From positions 1,349,911 to 1,413,910 of the forward strand of contig NZ_CP007161.1 in NCBI RefSeq assembly GCF_000725285.1: DNA of 64,000 nt, given 5' to 3'. This DNA comes from Virgibacillus sp. SK37. Its GTDB lineage: Bacteria > Bacillota > Bacilli > Bacillales > Amphibacillaceae. Positions within the stretch are counted from its first letter, which is position 1. Each line of letters opens with the position of its first letter. The translations under genes were made by a program, and so were the position numbers. Below the pieces are notes generated by a model. That model did no database searches. It was given only the letters and a program-made list of their open reading frames with translations, and was not told the DNA's origin. Below are positions 63,105 through 64,000 of the stretch, piece by piece.

Positions 63105-63635
63105 TCAACTTAAAAATAAAGCGCCATAAATTAAAGCACCCAGCACCACATAAACTGGACTAACTACTCTGACTTCCAAGAAATAGTAGCCTGCACCAGT
63201 AAGAATGAGTGTGTGCAAAATACCTGTATCAATATATGAATCAGCAAGAAACTCAAGTGTCATGGATGCAAGTAATACAGCGATTGTTGGGCGAATGATT
63301 TTCGTCAGCTTTTTCACGCGAGGAGCATCCTTGTATTTCATTAAAATGCTTAACAGGACAATTAGTAATATAAGAGAAGGTGCTACAGATGCAAATAATC
63401 CTACAATTGCGCCTAATATTCCAGCCTGATCATAGCCAATATATGCCGCCATCTTTGTAGCAATTGGTCCTGGCAACCCGTTTCCTAACGCTACAATTTC
63501 ACTGAATTCCTGGTTTGTCAGCCACCCATATTCATCGACAACTTCTCGTTGAAGCAAGGGAATCGTTGCTGGCCCACCACCGTAGCCCAGAATATTAGAG
63601 ATGAAATTAGCATAAAATATTTTCCAGTAGATCAT
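63105..63635 (-). CDS. Half-size chromate transporter, second subunit
   Basis: 176 residues, six hydrophobic helices. CHR-domain marks: NILGYGGGPATIPLLQREVVDEYGWLTNQEFSEIVALGNGLPGPIATKMAAYIGY, then VKKLTKIIRPTIAVLLASMTLEF. Short-chain ChrA proteins work as heterodimers of two half-size units; the partner is the gene upstream, overlapping by 4 bp (ATGA). Exports chromate, or functions as an anion antiporter whose natural substrate is often unknown. YwrA/YwrB-like. Confidence 0.9.
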   Translation of the reverse strand: MIYWKIFYANFISNILGYGGGPATIPLLQREVVDEYGWLTNQEFSEIVALGNGLPGPIATKMAAYIGYDQAGILGAIVGLFASVAPSLILLIVLLSILMKYKDAPRVKKLTKIIRPTIAVLLASMTLEFLADSYIDTGILHTLILTGAGYYFLEVRVVSPVYVVLGALIYGALFLS

Positions 63636-64000
63636 GACCTATCCTCCTGCTTCGATGTATCATTATCAATTCCTGGACCATTTAAAAAGAGAGCATAACC
63701 AATTAGTAGTACAATGACTATAGCTGGATGTATTCCTAGAACTTCTATAATTAATACACTAGCGACAACCAATACAATTGTTGGTTTCCAACCCATGAGA
63801 AATTGTGACTTCTTTATAAAATCCCATGCAAGTACACCGATCATAACTCCTGCAATAGGAAGCACACCCTTAGACATGCCATGGACCCATGGCTTATCCT
63901 TATAAGCATTCAATGTCGTTAATAAAATTATAATTAATATTGCTGTTGGCAGAACGGTTGCCATAATGCAGTTTACCATACCCCAAAAGCCCTTAAGCCG
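63632..64000 (-). CDS. Half-size chromate transporter, first subunit (5' end outside window)
   Basis: Open from the window edge (base 64000) to the stop at 63632, 122 residues visible. LKGFWGMVNCIMATVLPTAILIIILL is the internal helix region of a CHR half; the family N-terminus (with its G-G-G-P and G-N-A-L-P-G motifs) lies beyond the window. The ATG at 63979 is internal, not the start. The stop overlaps the start of the second subunit (ATGA). Confidence 0.85.
   Translation of the reverse strand, partial: RLKGFWGMVNCIMATVLPTAILIIILLTTLNAYKDKPWVHGMSKGVLPIAGVMIGVLAWDFIKKSQFLMGWKPTIVLVVASVLIIEVLGIHPAIVIVLLIGYALFLNGPGIDNDTSKQEDRS

Overview
The window comes from a low-GC, Gram-positive member of the Bacillaceae. 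The 16S gene, the Bacillus-type rRNA leader with tandem sigma-A promoters, strong AGGAGG ribosome binding sites and frequent TTG/GTG starts all fit this. The 16S variable regions and gene content (BCCT and NSS sodium-coupled transporters, YabR, CtaG, YdjM and YlbC relatives) suggest the halotolerant Virgibacillus/Oceanobacillus group. That placement is from memory of the sequences, not from an alignment.

Layout. 1-3.6 kb is a resistance-flavoured stretch: the tail of a FosB-type thiol transferase, a nucleotidyltransferase, a NUDIX gene broken by a 16-bp tandem duplication, and an ABC-F ribosome-protection ATPase behind what looks like a complete ribosome-mediated transcription attenuator. 3.6-11.9 kb holds a lipoprotein, class I fructose-bisphosphate aldolase, a MarR-controlled divergent redox cluster (LLM flavin oxidoreductase plus a frameshifted quinone-oxidoreductase-like gene), a soluble PAS chemoreceptor, a YdbC-type ssDNA-binding protein and a GGCT-like protein. 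12.1-17.4 kb is a complete rrn operon (16S-23S-5S, no tRNA in the spacers). 17.5-25.5 kb has a CAP-domain protein, a large unknown membrane protein, a YabR-like S1 protein, a kinase-like protein and an aldehyde dehydrogenase split by a 1425-bp ISL3 element. 25.6-30.5 kb is a tryptophan-to-anthranilate operon (kynU-kynB-kynA plus an NSS transporter) facing a TetR repressor. 30.8-36.3 kb is a seven-gene two-component/lipoprotein/M48 membrane protease operon. 36.5-45.8 kb is mixed accessory content with an intact 1486-bp IS256-family element. 46-49.6 kb contains a methyltransferase, a DNA glycosylase, a hydrolase and a YdjM-like protein. 49.7-53.6 kb holds a heme-monooxygenase-like gene, a small helical protein, a cobalamin-binding protein with the CarH light-sensing motif, a PAS-STAS (RsbR-like) protein and a BCCT transporter. 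53.9-64 kb has TetR/MFS efflux, CtaG, a CopZ-like protein, a ZorA/ZorB-type motor pair with no Zorya effector genes beside it, an M23 lipoprotein, endonuclease IV and paired half-size chromate transporters.

Two things stand out. First, at least six intergenic islands, each just behind the 3' end of a gene, carry short keywords repeated at helical-turn spacing: exactly 21 bp in one, alternating 20/21 bp in two, exactly 20 bp in one, and 51-52-bp units with inverted borders in two. The keywords differ between islands but the architecture recurs. Second, two compact modules look functionally novel: the CarH-motif B12 protein with a STAS protein, and the effector-less ZorAB-like pair next to a peptidoglycan hydrolase. 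Three genes are broken by small indels or a small duplication, and two precise IS insertions with 8-bp target duplications are seen.
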